Shown: positions 1-8,166, numbered from the stretch's first letter. The stretch is DNA of 12,849 nucleotides from CAVYGB01 sp046734815 (GCA_046734815.1 JBKPRZ010000502.1:1-12849), one strand, 5' to 3'. Notes: a model not told the origin generated them from the letters alone. Numbers and translations: made by a program.

Positions 1-1470
1 CAGCAGCGGTTCGAGCGCGGGGCAGGCGGCGGCGGGGCAGGTGAGGGTGACCCGGATGAGGCCGCCGTTGCCCCCGCGGCCGCCGGCGGTGCCGGGCTCG
101 CCGTCGCCGCCCTTGCTCCCGGGGGTGCCGGGCATCGGCAGACCGCGGCTGATGGTGCAGTTGATGTCGCCGCCGTCGGCCCCGTCCTCGCCGTTCTTCC
201 CGTCGCTGCCGGCCGCACCCGGCTGTCCGTCGGCGCCCCGGCTGGCGATCCGGTAGCTGGCCAGATCCGCCCGCTCGACCACCGCCAGGCGCTCGGTGCC
301 GCCGGCGGGCAGCGCGCGCACGACCACGGCGCCAGCGGCGCCCGCCTGCACCTGCACGGTGAGATCCGGCCCCGGGCCGCGCGCGGCGCTGAAGACCAGA
401 TCGGGCGGCCGGGGAAACCGCAGTGGCCAGCGCACGGCCAGGGTCTGCTCGGCCACCCGCAGCCCCACCTGCAGCTCGCTTCCCTTCGCCGCCAGGGCCG
501 CCACCTCGGCCAGCGGCAGCTCGGGCGTCAGCAGCAGCGCCCGCCGTTCCGGATCGTGGCGCGCGGGTCCGGCGGCGACGGCGACGTCGGTGGGGGCCAC
601 ACAGGGATGGGCATCGGGGTCGAAGGCCCCGCACACCGTGATGGGCTCGGCGATCCCTTCCACCGCCACGCGCAGGGCGCCCCGCAAGGGCACCGGCAGC
701 AGCGGCCACGGCGCCGGCGGGCTCTCGCCGTCGAGGGGCGGCGGCGCCGAGAGCAATGTCGCGCGCTGGTTGGTGACGTCCTGCCGGACCACGATCTCCT
801 CGAACGGCAGCGCGGAGCGATCGATCTCGGCCTGCCTGATGATCCGGCCGGCCGCCGTCGCAGAGGTCGATGCAGCCAGCCGCAGCGCGCCCGGCTGCGC
901 GCGATCCCGCACCGCCGGATCCGGCGACCGCAGCGCGGTCCGCGCTTGCTCGATCAGGGCATGGGTGGGCGCCTCCGCGTGGGCGCCGGCCGCCTGCAGG
1001 CCGCTGGTCAGCTGCTCACGCGCCGCCGCCGGCAAGGTCCACGCGGCAGGACGATCCCACAGCGCCGCGTGCGCCGCGCGCAGCTGCTCGAGCCGGTGGT
1101 CCGCGTCCGGGCCCACGGGCTCGTTCACCAGGCGCAGGTACACCGGCACCAGCGCGCTCAGCAGCGGCTGGGACGGCAACCCGCTCTGGCTCTGCAGGGC
1201 CCGCACGCAGGCCTGCCAGGCGTGCGGATCGACCGGGGCGCTCAGCAGGGCCGCTGCCACCCCGGGCGCCAGCTCGCCGGCCAGCCGCCGCGCGCGGTCC
1301 GGATCGATGCAGGCCGCTGCGCCCACCCGCTCGGTGCGCAGCTGGGCGGTGAGCAGCTGAAGATCCGGATCGGGCGCCGCGGGCCGGTTCGCCGCTTGCC
1401 GGCCAGCCCACAGCGCACACGAGCAGGGCAGGGCGAGCCACAGCAGGAACGGCGTCCGGAGCCGCGACAT
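1..1470 (-). CDS. Secreted protein with collagen-like Gly-X-Y repeats, N-terminal part
   Basis: An open frame runs without a stop from the ATG at 1470 to the left edge, giving 490 residues; the C-terminus lies outside the window. Residues 1-20 look like a signal peptide: MSRLR then a hydrophobic TPFLLWLAL stretch, followed by a Cys-rich LPCSCALW. The lipobox is poor, so it may be a lipoprotein or simply secreted. Residues about 25-230 are alpha-helical, Ala/Leu-rich, of no family I recognise. Residues about 230-400 look beta-rich. From residue 412 come seven Gly-X-Y triplets (GAD, GQP, GAA, GSD, GKN, GED, GAD), then a short break with a Cys at 438, then eight more triplets from residue 448 (GTP, GSK, GGD, GEP, GTA, GGR, GGN). 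The chain then resumes as LIRVTLTCPAAAC, a Cys-containing beta segment. Gly-X-Y blocks are usual in surface or secreted proteins; the function here is unknown. It is divergent from the regulator starting at 1656. The frame is certain; the role is open. Confidence 0.8.
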   Translation of the reverse strand, partial: MSRLRTPFLLWLALPCSCALWAGRQAANRPAAPDPDLQLLTAQLRTERVGAAACIDPDRARRLAGELAPGVAAALLSAPVDPHAWQACVRALQSQSGLPSQPLLSALVPVYLRLVNEPVGPDADHRLEQLRAAHAALWDRPAAWTLPAAAREQLTSGLQAAGAHAEAPTHALIEQARTALRSPDPAVRDRAQPGALRLAASTSATAAGRIIRQAEIDRSALPFEEIVVRQDVTNQRATLLSAPPPLDGESPPAPWPLLPVPLRGALRVAVEGIAEPITVCGAFDPDAHPCVAPTDVAVAAGPARHDPERRALLLTPELPLAEVAALAAKGSELQVGLRVAEQTLAVRWPLRFPRPPDLVFSAARGPGPDLTVQVQAGAAGAVVVRALPAGGTERLAVVERADLASYRIASRGADGQPGAAGSDGKNGEDGADGGDINCTISRGLPMPGTPGSKGGDGEPGTAGGRGGNGGLIRVTLTCPAAACPALEPLL

Positions 1471-1539
1471 GGTCCGCAGCGTATCGCGCCCACCCGGGTT
1501 TGCGAACCAGGGCGCACGGATGCCACGGCCTGCGGTGTC

Positions 1540-1553
1540 CGATCGAGCGATCG
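1540..1553. promoter_or_regulatory. Inverted repeat in divergent promoter region
   Basis: CGATC, a 4-base spacer GAGC, then GATCG form a perfect 5-bp inverted repeat. It lies between the divergent starts at 1470 and 1656. It could be an operator, but it is short and GC-rich sequence makes such repeats fairly common. Confidence 0.25.
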
Positions 1554-1561
1554 TCGGCGGG

Positions 1562-1596
1562 GAGCCGGCTGCGATTCGCCTGCGCCGGGCCGGCTC
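1562..1596. promoter_or_regulatory. Inverted repeat in divergent promoter region
   Basis: GAGCCGGC at 1562-1569 is repeated as its exact complement GCCGGCTC at 1589-1596, with a 19-base spacer. It sits between the divergent genes. It may be an operator for the winged-helix protein starting at 1656, or may be unrelated; no promoter boxes are clear around it. Confidence 0.25.
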
Positions 1597-1613
1597 GTTG
1601 CGTCGGCGGGAAG

Positions 1614-1650
1614 TTGCCGGCGGTAGGGGCGGCAGCCTACGATCCGGCAA
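1614..1650. promoter_or_regulatory. Nested 12-bp inverted repeat just upstream of the regulator start
   Basis: TTGCCGG (1614-1620) pairs with CCGGCAA (1644-1650), and inside it GTAGG (1623-1627) pairs with CCTAC (1636-1640), around an 8-base loop. Only a 2-base by 3-base internal loop interrupts the 12-bp stem. The repeat ends five bases before the ATG at 1656. No Shine-Dalgarno sequence lies between the repeat and the ATG, so the repeat occupies the place where ribosome binding should be controlled. It could be an autoregulatory operator bound as DNA or a 5'-leader hairpin. Confidence 0.45.
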
Positions 1651-1655
1651 CCGTC

Positions 1656-2711
1656 ATGCCCACCGCGTCCAGCCGTGCGCGCGTCGCCGCCCTGCTCGAG
1701 GGGGGCCGCGCCTTGACCGTCAGCGAGATCGCGCGGCGGTTGAAGCTCACGCGACCGGTGGTGACCCGCCACCTGAACGCGCTGGTCAAGGAGGGCCGCC
1801 TGGAAAAGGACCAGGGCGGGCGGACGGTCCGCTACCGGATCAGCGGCCCGCCGTCCGCGCCCACGCCCACCACACCCGGCGACGGGACGCCGACCGACTT
1901 CCGCGGCGTGGTCCGGCGCTACCCGCGCGCGGTGATCTCCGAGGACCGCGTCTGGCAAGAGGTGGTGGGGCTGGTGCCGGCGCTGGCGGCCCTGTCGCCC
2001 ACCGCGGGGGACATCTTCAGATACGCCTTCACCGAGATGCTGAACAACGCCATCGAGCACTCGGGCGGCACGCAGGTGGAGGTGCGGGTCGAGCCCGCCG
2101 CCTCCGTCGACTCGATGGTGCTGGAGGTGCGCGACGACGGCGTGGGTCTGTTTCGCAACCTGTGCCAGCGGCTGGGGATGGAGTCGGACCAGGAGGCGGT
2201 GGACCGGCTGGCCCACGCCAAGCTGCCGCCCATGCGTTCGGGCCGCCCGGGGGCGGGCATCTTCTTCGTATCGAAGGCCGGCCGCCGGTTCGAGATCGAG
2301 AGCGGCGGCTTCCGCTGGCTGGTGGACAACCGGAACGAACGGTCGGTGATCGGCTCGGCGCCGGCGCGCCCGGGCACGCGGGTGCTGTTCGAGGGCGAGC
2401 GGCAACCGCGCCGCACCCTGGGCCAGCTGTTCGCCGCCCACAGCGAGCACGCCACCTTCGCGCGCAGCCGGGTGGTGGTGACCCTGGCCACCGGGTCGAT
2501 CTCGCGCAGCGAGGCGCAGCAGCTGATGTCGCGGCTGGACCGGTTCTCGACGGTGATCCTGGACTTCAAGGACGTCAAGGAGATCGGTCAGGCCTTTGCC
2601 GACGAGGTGTTCCGGGTCTGGCCCAGCGCCCACCCGGGCGTGATCCTCGAACCCATCAACATGTCCCCGCTGGTGACCTTCATGGTCGACCACGCCCGCC
2701 GCCTCCGTTGA
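1656..2711 (+). CDS. Winged-helix + GHKL ATPase + DUF4325 (STAS-like) regulator
   Basis: 351 residues with three domains. Residues 5-63 form an ArsR/MarR-like winged helix: TVSEIARRLKLTRPVV is the helix-turn-helix and the wing ends in GGRTVRYRI. Residues about 95-255 are a histidine-kinase-like (GHKL) ATPase: N-box FTEMLNNAIEHSGG (E127, N130, N131, H135), G1 box RDDGVGLF (D160, D161, G162, G164) and G2 box GRPGAGIFFVSK (G196-V205). There is no phospho-acceptor histidine domain, so it is not a usual sensor kinase; the ATPase resembles the anti-sigma type. Residues about 272-340 match DUF4325, a STAS-like domain: SISRSEAQQL, then VILDFKDVKEIGQAFADEVFRVW, quoted here in parts. The inferred role is an ATP-controlled, DNA-binding regulator with a built-in STAS-like partner. 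In-frame TTG/GTG codons further upstream exist, but only from 1656 does the sequence look like protein; the ATG lies five bases after a palindrome. It is followed 44 bases later by the phosphoesterase gene. Its target is unknown. Confidence 0.85.
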   Translation: MPTASSRARVAALLEGGRALTVSEIARRLKLTRPVVTRHLNALVKEGRLEKDQGGRTVRYRISGPPSAPTPTTPGDGTPTDFRGVVRRYPRAVISEDRVWQEVVGLVPALAALSPTAGDIFRYAFTEMLNNAIEHSGGTQVEVRVEPAASVDSMVLEVRDDGVGLFRNLCQRLGMESDQEAVDRLAHAKLPPMRSGRPGAGIFFVSKAGRRFEIESGGFRWLVDNRNERSVIGSAPARPGTRVLFEGERQPRRTLGQLFAAHSEHATFARSRVVVTLATGSISRSEAQQLMSRLDRFSTVILDFKDVKEIGQAFADEVFRVWPSAHPGVILEPINMSPLVTFMVDHARRLR

Positions 2712-2755
2712 CCATGGCCTGCCGCCCCGCCCGGCCGCATATGTAGAGGTGAAAC

Positions 2756-3469
2756 ATGGGCCTGCGCGAATATCACAAGAAGCGCCGCTTCGACGTCACC
2801 GCCGAGCCGAAAGGGCGCGAGCACAAGCCGAAGAAGGCCGCCCGCAAGCTGGCCTTCGTGGTGCAAAAACACCGCGCCACCGCCCTTCACTACGACGTGC
2901 GCCTGGAATGGAAGGGCGTGATGCTGTCCTGGGCGGTGCCCAAGGGGCCCAGCTACGACCCCACCGTCAAGCGCCTGGCGATGCAGGTCGAGGACCACCC
3001 CATCGAATACAACGACTTCGAGGGGATCATCCCGGCGGGCGAATACGGGGGCGGCACGGTGATGATCTGGGACCGCGGCAGCTGGACGCCCGAGAGCCCC
3101 GACGTCGACGAGGCGCTGGCCCGCGGCGATCTGAAAGTGAGCTTCGACGGCAAGAAGCTCAAGGGCTCGTGGGTGCTGGTGCGCACGCGCGGGCGCCCGG
3201 GAGATTCCAAGGCGGCCTGGCTGATGATCAAGCACCGCGACGCCTGGGCCAGCAAGGAGGACATCACCGAGCTGGCCCCGCGCTCGGTGGTCAGCAACCG
3301 CCTGCTGGTGGAGATCGCGCGCGACGAGGGCGGCGACCTGCGCAAGGCCGCCGACGGCGACCCGCCGGCGGTGCTGCAGGAGCTGCTGGCCAAGCCCGAG
3401 ATGCTGGCCCCCCCGCGCCAGGGCCGCAAGAAATCGATCTGGCACTCGAACCGCAAGGGGATGTCCTGA
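2756..3469 (+). CDS. Stand-alone LigD-type 3'-phosphoesterase (PE domain)
   Basis: 237 residues that match the 3'-phosphoesterase domain of the bacterial end-joining ligase LigD; the ligase and primase-polymerase domains are absent. The family removes 3'-phosphates and single 3'-ribonucleotides from DNA ends. Residues of the metal site are visible: H39, H45, D47 and R49 in KHRATALHYDVRLEWKG, then H81 and Y85 in VEDHPIEYNDFEG, followed by IIPAGEYGGGTVMIWDRGSW. The spacing of these six residues equals that known in Pseudomonas aeruginosa LigD (H42, H48, D50, R52, H84, Y88). The basic N-terminus (residues 1-31) and a C-terminal tail of about 60 residues, rich in Lys/Arg near its end, flank the domain. 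The start is supported by AGAGGTG seven bases or so before the ATG. No ku or ligase gene is seen in the window, so its partner, if any, lies elsewhere. Family assignment is secure; role in end joining versus other repair is not. Confidence 0.93.
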   Translation: MGLREYHKKRRFDVTAEPKGREHKPKKAARKLAFVVQKHRATALHYDVRLEWKGVMLSWAVPKGPSYDPTVKRLAMQVEDHPIEYNDFEGIIPAGEYGGGTVMIWDRGSWTPESPDVDEALARGDLKVSFDGKKLKGSWVLVRTRGRPGDSKAAWLMIKHRDAWASKEDITELAPRSVVSNRLLVEIARDEGGDLRKAADGDPPAVLQELLAKPEMLAPPRQGRKKSIWHSNRKGMS

Positions 3470-3505
3470 CCGACCGGCGAACCGCCTGACCGACCGCGAA
3501 CCGCC
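3467..3505. repeat. Tandem duplication spanning the phosphoesterase stop codon
   Basis: TGACCGACCGGCGAACCGCC at 3467-3486 is followed directly by a 19-base copy at 3487-3505 that differs by the loss of one G. The first three bases of the first copy are the stop codon of the phosphoesterase gene. It looks like a recent small tandem duplication; nothing suggests a function. Confidence 0.7.
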
Positions 3506-3547
3506 CGGAAACTGGCGAGCCCCCGAAAATGGCTCTAGCGTGGGTCC

Positions 3548-4114
3548 ATGGCCCTCGGGGGCGAGCTCCACACTTTTTCCGTGCGCGACCTGCTGGAATG
3601 GCTCGCGCGGCGCCGGGCCTCCGGCCGCCTGACCTTCACCCGCGGCATGACCGTGCGCCGCTTCGACCTGCGCGACGGCCGGGTGACCCTGGCCAGCTCC
3701 TCGGAGGAGTGGACGCGGCTGGGCCGCCTGCTGATGGACCGCAACCTGATCGACGACCTGGACCTCGAATCCGCGCTCGAGCGCTGCGGGCCCAGCCTGC
3801 GCCTGGGCCAGGTGCTGATCGATGACGGCCTGATCAACGCCGCGCAACTGGGCAGCGTGCTGGCCGAGAAGGCGCGCGCACTGCTGCTGGACGCGCTGGC
3901 CTGGACCGACGGCTCGTTCCAGTTCGATGACCGGGCCGCGCCCCACCGCCTGGAGACCGGCACGCCGCCGGTGGACCTGTTCGAGGTGGTGCAGAAGCGC
4001 CCGCGGGTCAGGCGCCGCCCGCCCGAGCCCAAGGGGCCGGTGCCGGTCAGCGACGACGACGTGATCGAGATCCGGGCGCTGCCGGGCCAGCCCCAGCGCG
4101 CGACGGGATCTTAG
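3548..4114 (+). CDS. DUF4388 (PATAN-type) domain protein
   Basis: 188 soluble residues with no signal peptide. Residues 3-55 match DUF4388/PATAN: GELHTFSVRDLLEWLARRR, then SGRLTF, then a beta segment ending FDLRDGRVTLASSSEEW. Residues about 56-130 are helical and contain LGRLLMDRNLID and LGQVLIDDGLINAAQL, two copies of a short motif resembling the N-terminal domain of type II secretion/pilus ATPases (GspE/MshEN-like), followed by the EKARALLLDALAWTDGSFQF motif common in these proteins. The C-terminal 45 residues are proline-rich and probably disordered. The family is abundant in myxobacteria and is thought to mediate protein contacts in signalling and motility; no specific role can be given here. 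A TAG at 3536-3538 closes the frame upstream, so the ATG at 3548 is the first possible ATG. Its stop overlaps that of the convergent repressor gene. Confidence 0.85.
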   Translation: MALGGELHTFSVRDLLEWLARRRASGRLTFTRGMTVRRFDLRDGRVTLASSSEEWTRLGRLLMDRNLIDDLDLESALERCGPSLRLGQVLIDDGLINAAQLGSVLAEKARALLLDALAWTDGSFQFDDRAAPHRLETGTPPVDLFEVVQKRPRVRRRPPEPKGPVPVSDDDVIEIRALPGQPQRATGS

Positions 4115-4129
4115 GGCGCGCTGGCCCGG
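4082..4129. terminator. Large hairpin over two convergent, overlapping stop codons
   Basis: CCGGGCCAG (4082-4090) is the exact complement of CTGGCCCGG (4121-4129), and CGCG (4097-4100) pairs with CGCG (4117-4120), giving a 13-bp stem with a 6-base bulge on the left arm. An alternative pairing uses CCAGCGCG (4093-4100) with CGCGCTGG (4117-4124). The loop contains the stops of both converging genes (TAG at 4112-4114 plus; TAA at 4113-4111 minus). There is no T-tract. It is placed to act as a bidirectional terminator, but the left arm is within coding sequence. Confidence 0.5.
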
Positions 4130-5199
4130 ATCAGCCGGGTGGTGGTGGGCGCGGGGGTGCGCACGACCAGCTCGGGCGTCAGCTCGATCGAGTCCTGCCC
4201 GCTCAGCGGGTCGGGGCCCAGGATCAGGCGGATGGCCTCGGCCCCCATGCGGTCGGGGAACTGGCGCACCGTCGTCAGCCCGAAGTTGCGGCCGATGTCG
4301 GTGTCGCCGTAGCCGGTGACCAGCACGTCCTCGGGCACGCGCAGGCCGCGTTCGTGCAGCGCGCGCACGGCCCCCACCGCCACCGGATCGTTGGCCCCCA
4401 CCACCGCGTCGGGCGGCGGCCCGGACTGCAGCCGGCGGCTCATGGCCGCGTAGCCGTCCTCGATGTAATAGCCGGCGGCGATCACCTCCAGGCACGACTC
4501 GGGCACGCCCGCCTCGCGCACGAAGCGATCGAAGCTGTCGCGCCGCTGGCGCGCGGTCCAGATGTTCACCGGGCCCGCCAGATGCAGCAGGCGGCGGTGC
4601 CCCAGCCCCACCAGGTATCGCACCACCTGGGCCATCCCCACCTCGTCGCGGCTGACGATGCTGGGCACGTCGACCGATTCCACCCGCCGGTCCACGAACA
4701 CCAGCCGCACCCCCTGCTCGCGCAGCCGGTTGTAGAAGCGCCCCTCCGACACCGGCGGAGTCAACACCATCCGCCGCACACCCTGGGCCACCCAGGCGTT
4801 GACCACCTGCTCCTCGCGCTGGGCCAGCTCCCAGGTGTGGCCCAGCATCAGCGGGCGGCCGGTGCCGTGCAGGGCGCCCTCCACCGCGCGCAGCAGCTCG
4901 CTGAAGAACGAGTGGGTGGCGTCGGGGATGGCGATCGCCACCGCCGGGTTGCCGCCGCGGGCCTCGGCCTCGACGCGGCTCTTGGGGTCGCGCACCACCG
5001 TGCCGGCGCCCACCTTGCGTTCCAGCCAGCCGGCGTCGACGAATCGTTTCAGCGCCGTCCGCACCGTCACGTGGTTGACGCCGAACTGGCGGGCCAGCTC
5101 CTGGTCGGAAGGGAATCGATCCCCTGGTCGGTAGCGCTTCTCCTCGAACCAGCTGGCGATGGTTTCAGCGATCTTCTGGCTCTTGTGGGGAAACGCCAT
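4111..5199 (-). CDS. GntR-HTH / LacI-type sensor hybrid transcriptional regulator
   Basis: 362 residues. Residues 6-70 form a GntR winged helix: YRPGDRFPSDQELARQFGVNH, then TVRTALKRFVDAGWLERKVGAGTVV (read in parts). Residues 85-350 are a LacI/periplasmic-binding-protein-like sensor: VAIAIPDATHSFFSELLRAV, VRLVFVDRRVESVDVPSIVSRD, LGHRRLLHLAG and the hallmark DAVVGANDPVAVGAVRALHE followed by GLRVPEDVLVTGYGDTDIG. This architecture is that of AraR-type repressors, which usually sense sugars and release DNA on ligand binding. The ligand here is unknown and no sugar transport or catabolic gene is next to it. The start is ATG 5199, with AGGG five bases upstream. Glutamate dehydrogenase lies upstream on the same strand across a 158-base gap that holds candidate operators. 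The gene converges on the DUF4388 gene with a 4-base overlap. Confidence 0.93.
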   Translation of the reverse strand: MAFPHKSQKIAETIASWFEEKRYRPGDRFPSDQELARQFGVNHVTVRTALKRFVDAGWLERKVGAGTVVRDPKSRVEAEARGGNPAVAIAIPDATHSFFSELLRAVEGALHGTGRPLMLGHTWELAQREEQVVNAWVAQGVRRMVLTPPVSEGRFYNRLREQGVRLVFVDRRVESVDVPSIVSRDEVGMAQVVRYLVGLGHRRLLHLAGPVNIWTARQRRDSFDRFVREAGVPESCLEVIAAGYYIEDGYAAMSRRLQSGPPPDAVVGANDPVAVGAVRALHERGLRVPEDVLVTGYGDTDIGRNFGLTTVRQFPDRMGAEAIRLILGPDPLSGQDSIELTPELVVRTPAPTTTRLIRASAP

Positions 5200-5238
5200 G
5201 TGTCCCTATGCGGTTCGCGTCCGCTGGAGCCATTCGCG

Positions 5239-5269
5239 GCATATGCACATGTGCGACCCTGTGGGGGTC
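5239..5269. promoter_or_regulatory. Cluster of palindromes upstream of the GntR/LacI regulator
   Basis: Three perfect palindromes lie 40-70 bases before the regulator ATG at 5199: GCATATGC (5239-5246), overlapping GCACATGTGC (5245-5254), and GACCC-TGTGG-GGGTC (5255-5269). This is the most AT-containing part of the neighbourhood and a likely promoter/operator region. Autoregulation by the GntR-type protein is the simplest reading; promoter boxes could not be assigned with confidence. Confidence 0.4.
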
Positions 5270-5357
5270 ATACATCCTCGGAACCGCATGGCCAGCGTAC
5301 CGCAAACCATTCGGCGGGACTACGTCCGAACTTTCGTAACCGCGTCGCGGTCGTCGG

Positions 5358-6644
5358 CTACGGGAAGATCCCCCGTTCGCTGTAGGGCTTGGCCAGACGT
5401 CCCAGGGCGATGGACATGGCAGCGGTCCGCCAGTCGCATTTGCGTGTGGCGGCGTATTCGCTGACCGCCAGGTAAGTGCGCTTCATGCGCTTGGCCAGCT
5501 TCTCCTCGACCTCTTCCAGGTCCCAGATCTCCGAGCGCTTGTTCTGCAGCCATTCGTAATAGCTGACGCACACGCCCCCCGAGTTGGCGAGGATGTCGGG
5601 GATCAGGGCGATTCCCTTGTCGGCGATGATCGGCTCGGCGCGCGGATCGGTGGGGCCGTTGGCGCCCTCGACGATCAATTTGCAGCGCAGGGCCCGGGCC
5701 TCGGCCTCGCCGATCTCCAGCTCCAGCGCGGCGGGCACGAAGATGTCGGTCTCGACCGCAAAAAATTCGGCCCGGGTGATCGACTGGGTCGCCGGGTAAC
5801 CGGCCACGCTGCCGGTGCGGCTGACGTATTCGGCCAGCTTGAACGGGTTGATGCCCTCGGGGTTCGAGATGTAGCCCTTCCAGTCTCCCACCGCCACCAG
5901 ACTGGCTCCGGTGCGGGCCAGGATGCGCGCGGTGTTCGACCCGACGTTGCCGAAGCCCTGCACGGTGTAGGTGCAGCCGTTGAGGTCGATCTTGCGGTCA
6001 CGGGCCCATTCGGTGATGCAGTGGACGATGCCCTGGCCGGTGGCCTGCTCGCGGCCGTGCGAGCCGCCAGCAGACAGGGTCTTGCCGGTCACGACGCCGC
6101 GGGCCTCGCCGCGGTTCACGGCGTCGGCGAAGGCCAGGTAGGTGTCCATCATCCACACCATGGTCTGGCCGTTGGTGCCCACGTCGGGCGCGGGGATGTC
6201 GTAGTCCGGTCCGATGTTGGTGCCCAGCGCGTAGGTGAAGCGGCGGGTGATGCGCTCGAGCTCGCTGGCGGAGAACTCGCGCGGCTTGAACTTGATGCCC
6301 CCCTTGGCGCCACCGAAGGGGATGTCGTGCAGCGCGCACTTGAAGGTCATCCAGGCGGCCAGCGCCTTGACCTCGTCGAGGGTGACCTCCTCGTGGTAGC
6401 GCATGCCGCCCTTGTAGGGTCCGAGGACGTTGTTGTGCTGGACGCGATAGCCCTTGAACAGCAGGTACTGCCCGTTGTCGAGGCGCACCGGGAAGTTGAC
6501 TATCAGCTCGTTCTTCGGCTGCGACAGGATCGCCCGTATCTCGGGGGGTAGCCCGCAGAAGTCGGCGGCCCGTTCGAACTGCTGCTGGGCGACCTGGTAG
6601 GGGTTGGGTTTTCCGACGGTGGCGGGGACGGGGTTTGTTGGCAT
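5358..6644 (-). CDS. gdhA: Glutamate dehydrogenase (Glu/Leu/Phe/Val dehydrogenase family)
   Basis: 428 residues from the ATG at 6644, the usual length for hexameric glutamate dehydrogenases. The enzyme interconverts glutamate and 2-oxoglutarate plus ammonia in the cytoplasm using NAD(P). Residues about 45-190 are the substrate domain: K78 in GPYKGGMRYH, K102 in AWMTFKCALHD, the catalytic K114 in PFGGAKGGI and D154 in PAPDVGTNG. These four match K89, K113, K125 and D165 of Clostridium symbiosum GDH with a constant offset of 11. Residues about 195-360 form the Rossmann fold, with GFGNVG at 230-235 and the acidic residue D254 in VAVGDWKG, a position where an acid is compatible with NAD; coenzyme preference cannot be settled by eye. 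A GAGG lies about ten bases before 6644. An in-frame start at 6767 would add 41 residues unlike the family and overlap the divergent rsmB gene, so it was not used. The GntR/LacI regulator follows on the same strand. Confidence 0.95.
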   Translation of the reverse strand: MPTNPVPATVGKPNPYQVAQQQFERAADFCGLPPEIRAILSQPKNELIVNFPVRLDNGQYLLFKGYRVQHNNVLGPYKGGMRYHEEVTLDEVKALAAWMTFKCALHDIPFGGAKGGIKFKPREFSASELERITRRFTYALGTNIGPDYDIPAPDVGTNGQTMVWMMDTYLAFADAVNRGEARGVVTGKTLSAGGSHGREQATGQGIVHCITEWARDRKIDLNGCTYTVQGFGNVGSNTARILARTGASLVAVGDWKGYISNPEGINPFKLAEYVSRTGSVAGYPATQSITRAEFFAVETDIFVPAALELEIGEAEARALRCKLIVEGANGPTDPRAEPIIADKGIALIPDILANSGGVCVSYYEWLQNKRSEIWDLEEVEEKLAKRMKRTYLAVSEYAATRKCDWRTAAMSIALGRLAKPYSERGIFP

Positions 6645-6747
6645 GCGTTTCGACCTCGCGGTTGCGGTGCGCCCATCTCGGGTCAGCGCGAGCTGGAGTC
6701 GGACGCAGCGGCGGTGGGGCGGGTCAGGGGCCCAGCAAAAGGGTAGC

Positions 6748-8163
<1,416 letters not shown>

Positions 8164-8166
8164 AGC

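Noticed and set aside
296..1360. Long plus-strand open frames over the left region
   Set aside because: They are Ser/Ala/Arg-rich without domain features and lie opposite the minus-strand secreted protein, whose signal peptide and Gly-X-Y repeats are coherent.
1405..1425. Lipobox in the collagen-like protein
   Set aside because: The Cys residues of LPCSC have Pro or Ser before them without the expected Leu/Ala pattern, so lipidation cannot be claimed.
1242..2693. Minus-strand open frame of 483 codons
   Set aside because: It is the complement of the winged-helix/ATPase gene; its sequence is His/Arg/Gly-rich low-complexity shadow with no family features.
2588..4495. Minus-strand open frame of 635 codons
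   Set aside because: It runs across the phosphoesterase, the DUF4388 gene and part of the repressor in another frame; all three real genes have clear motifs.
4354..5385. Plus-strand frame of 343 codons, His-rich
   Set aside because: It is antisense to the GntR/LacI repressor and shows no domain.
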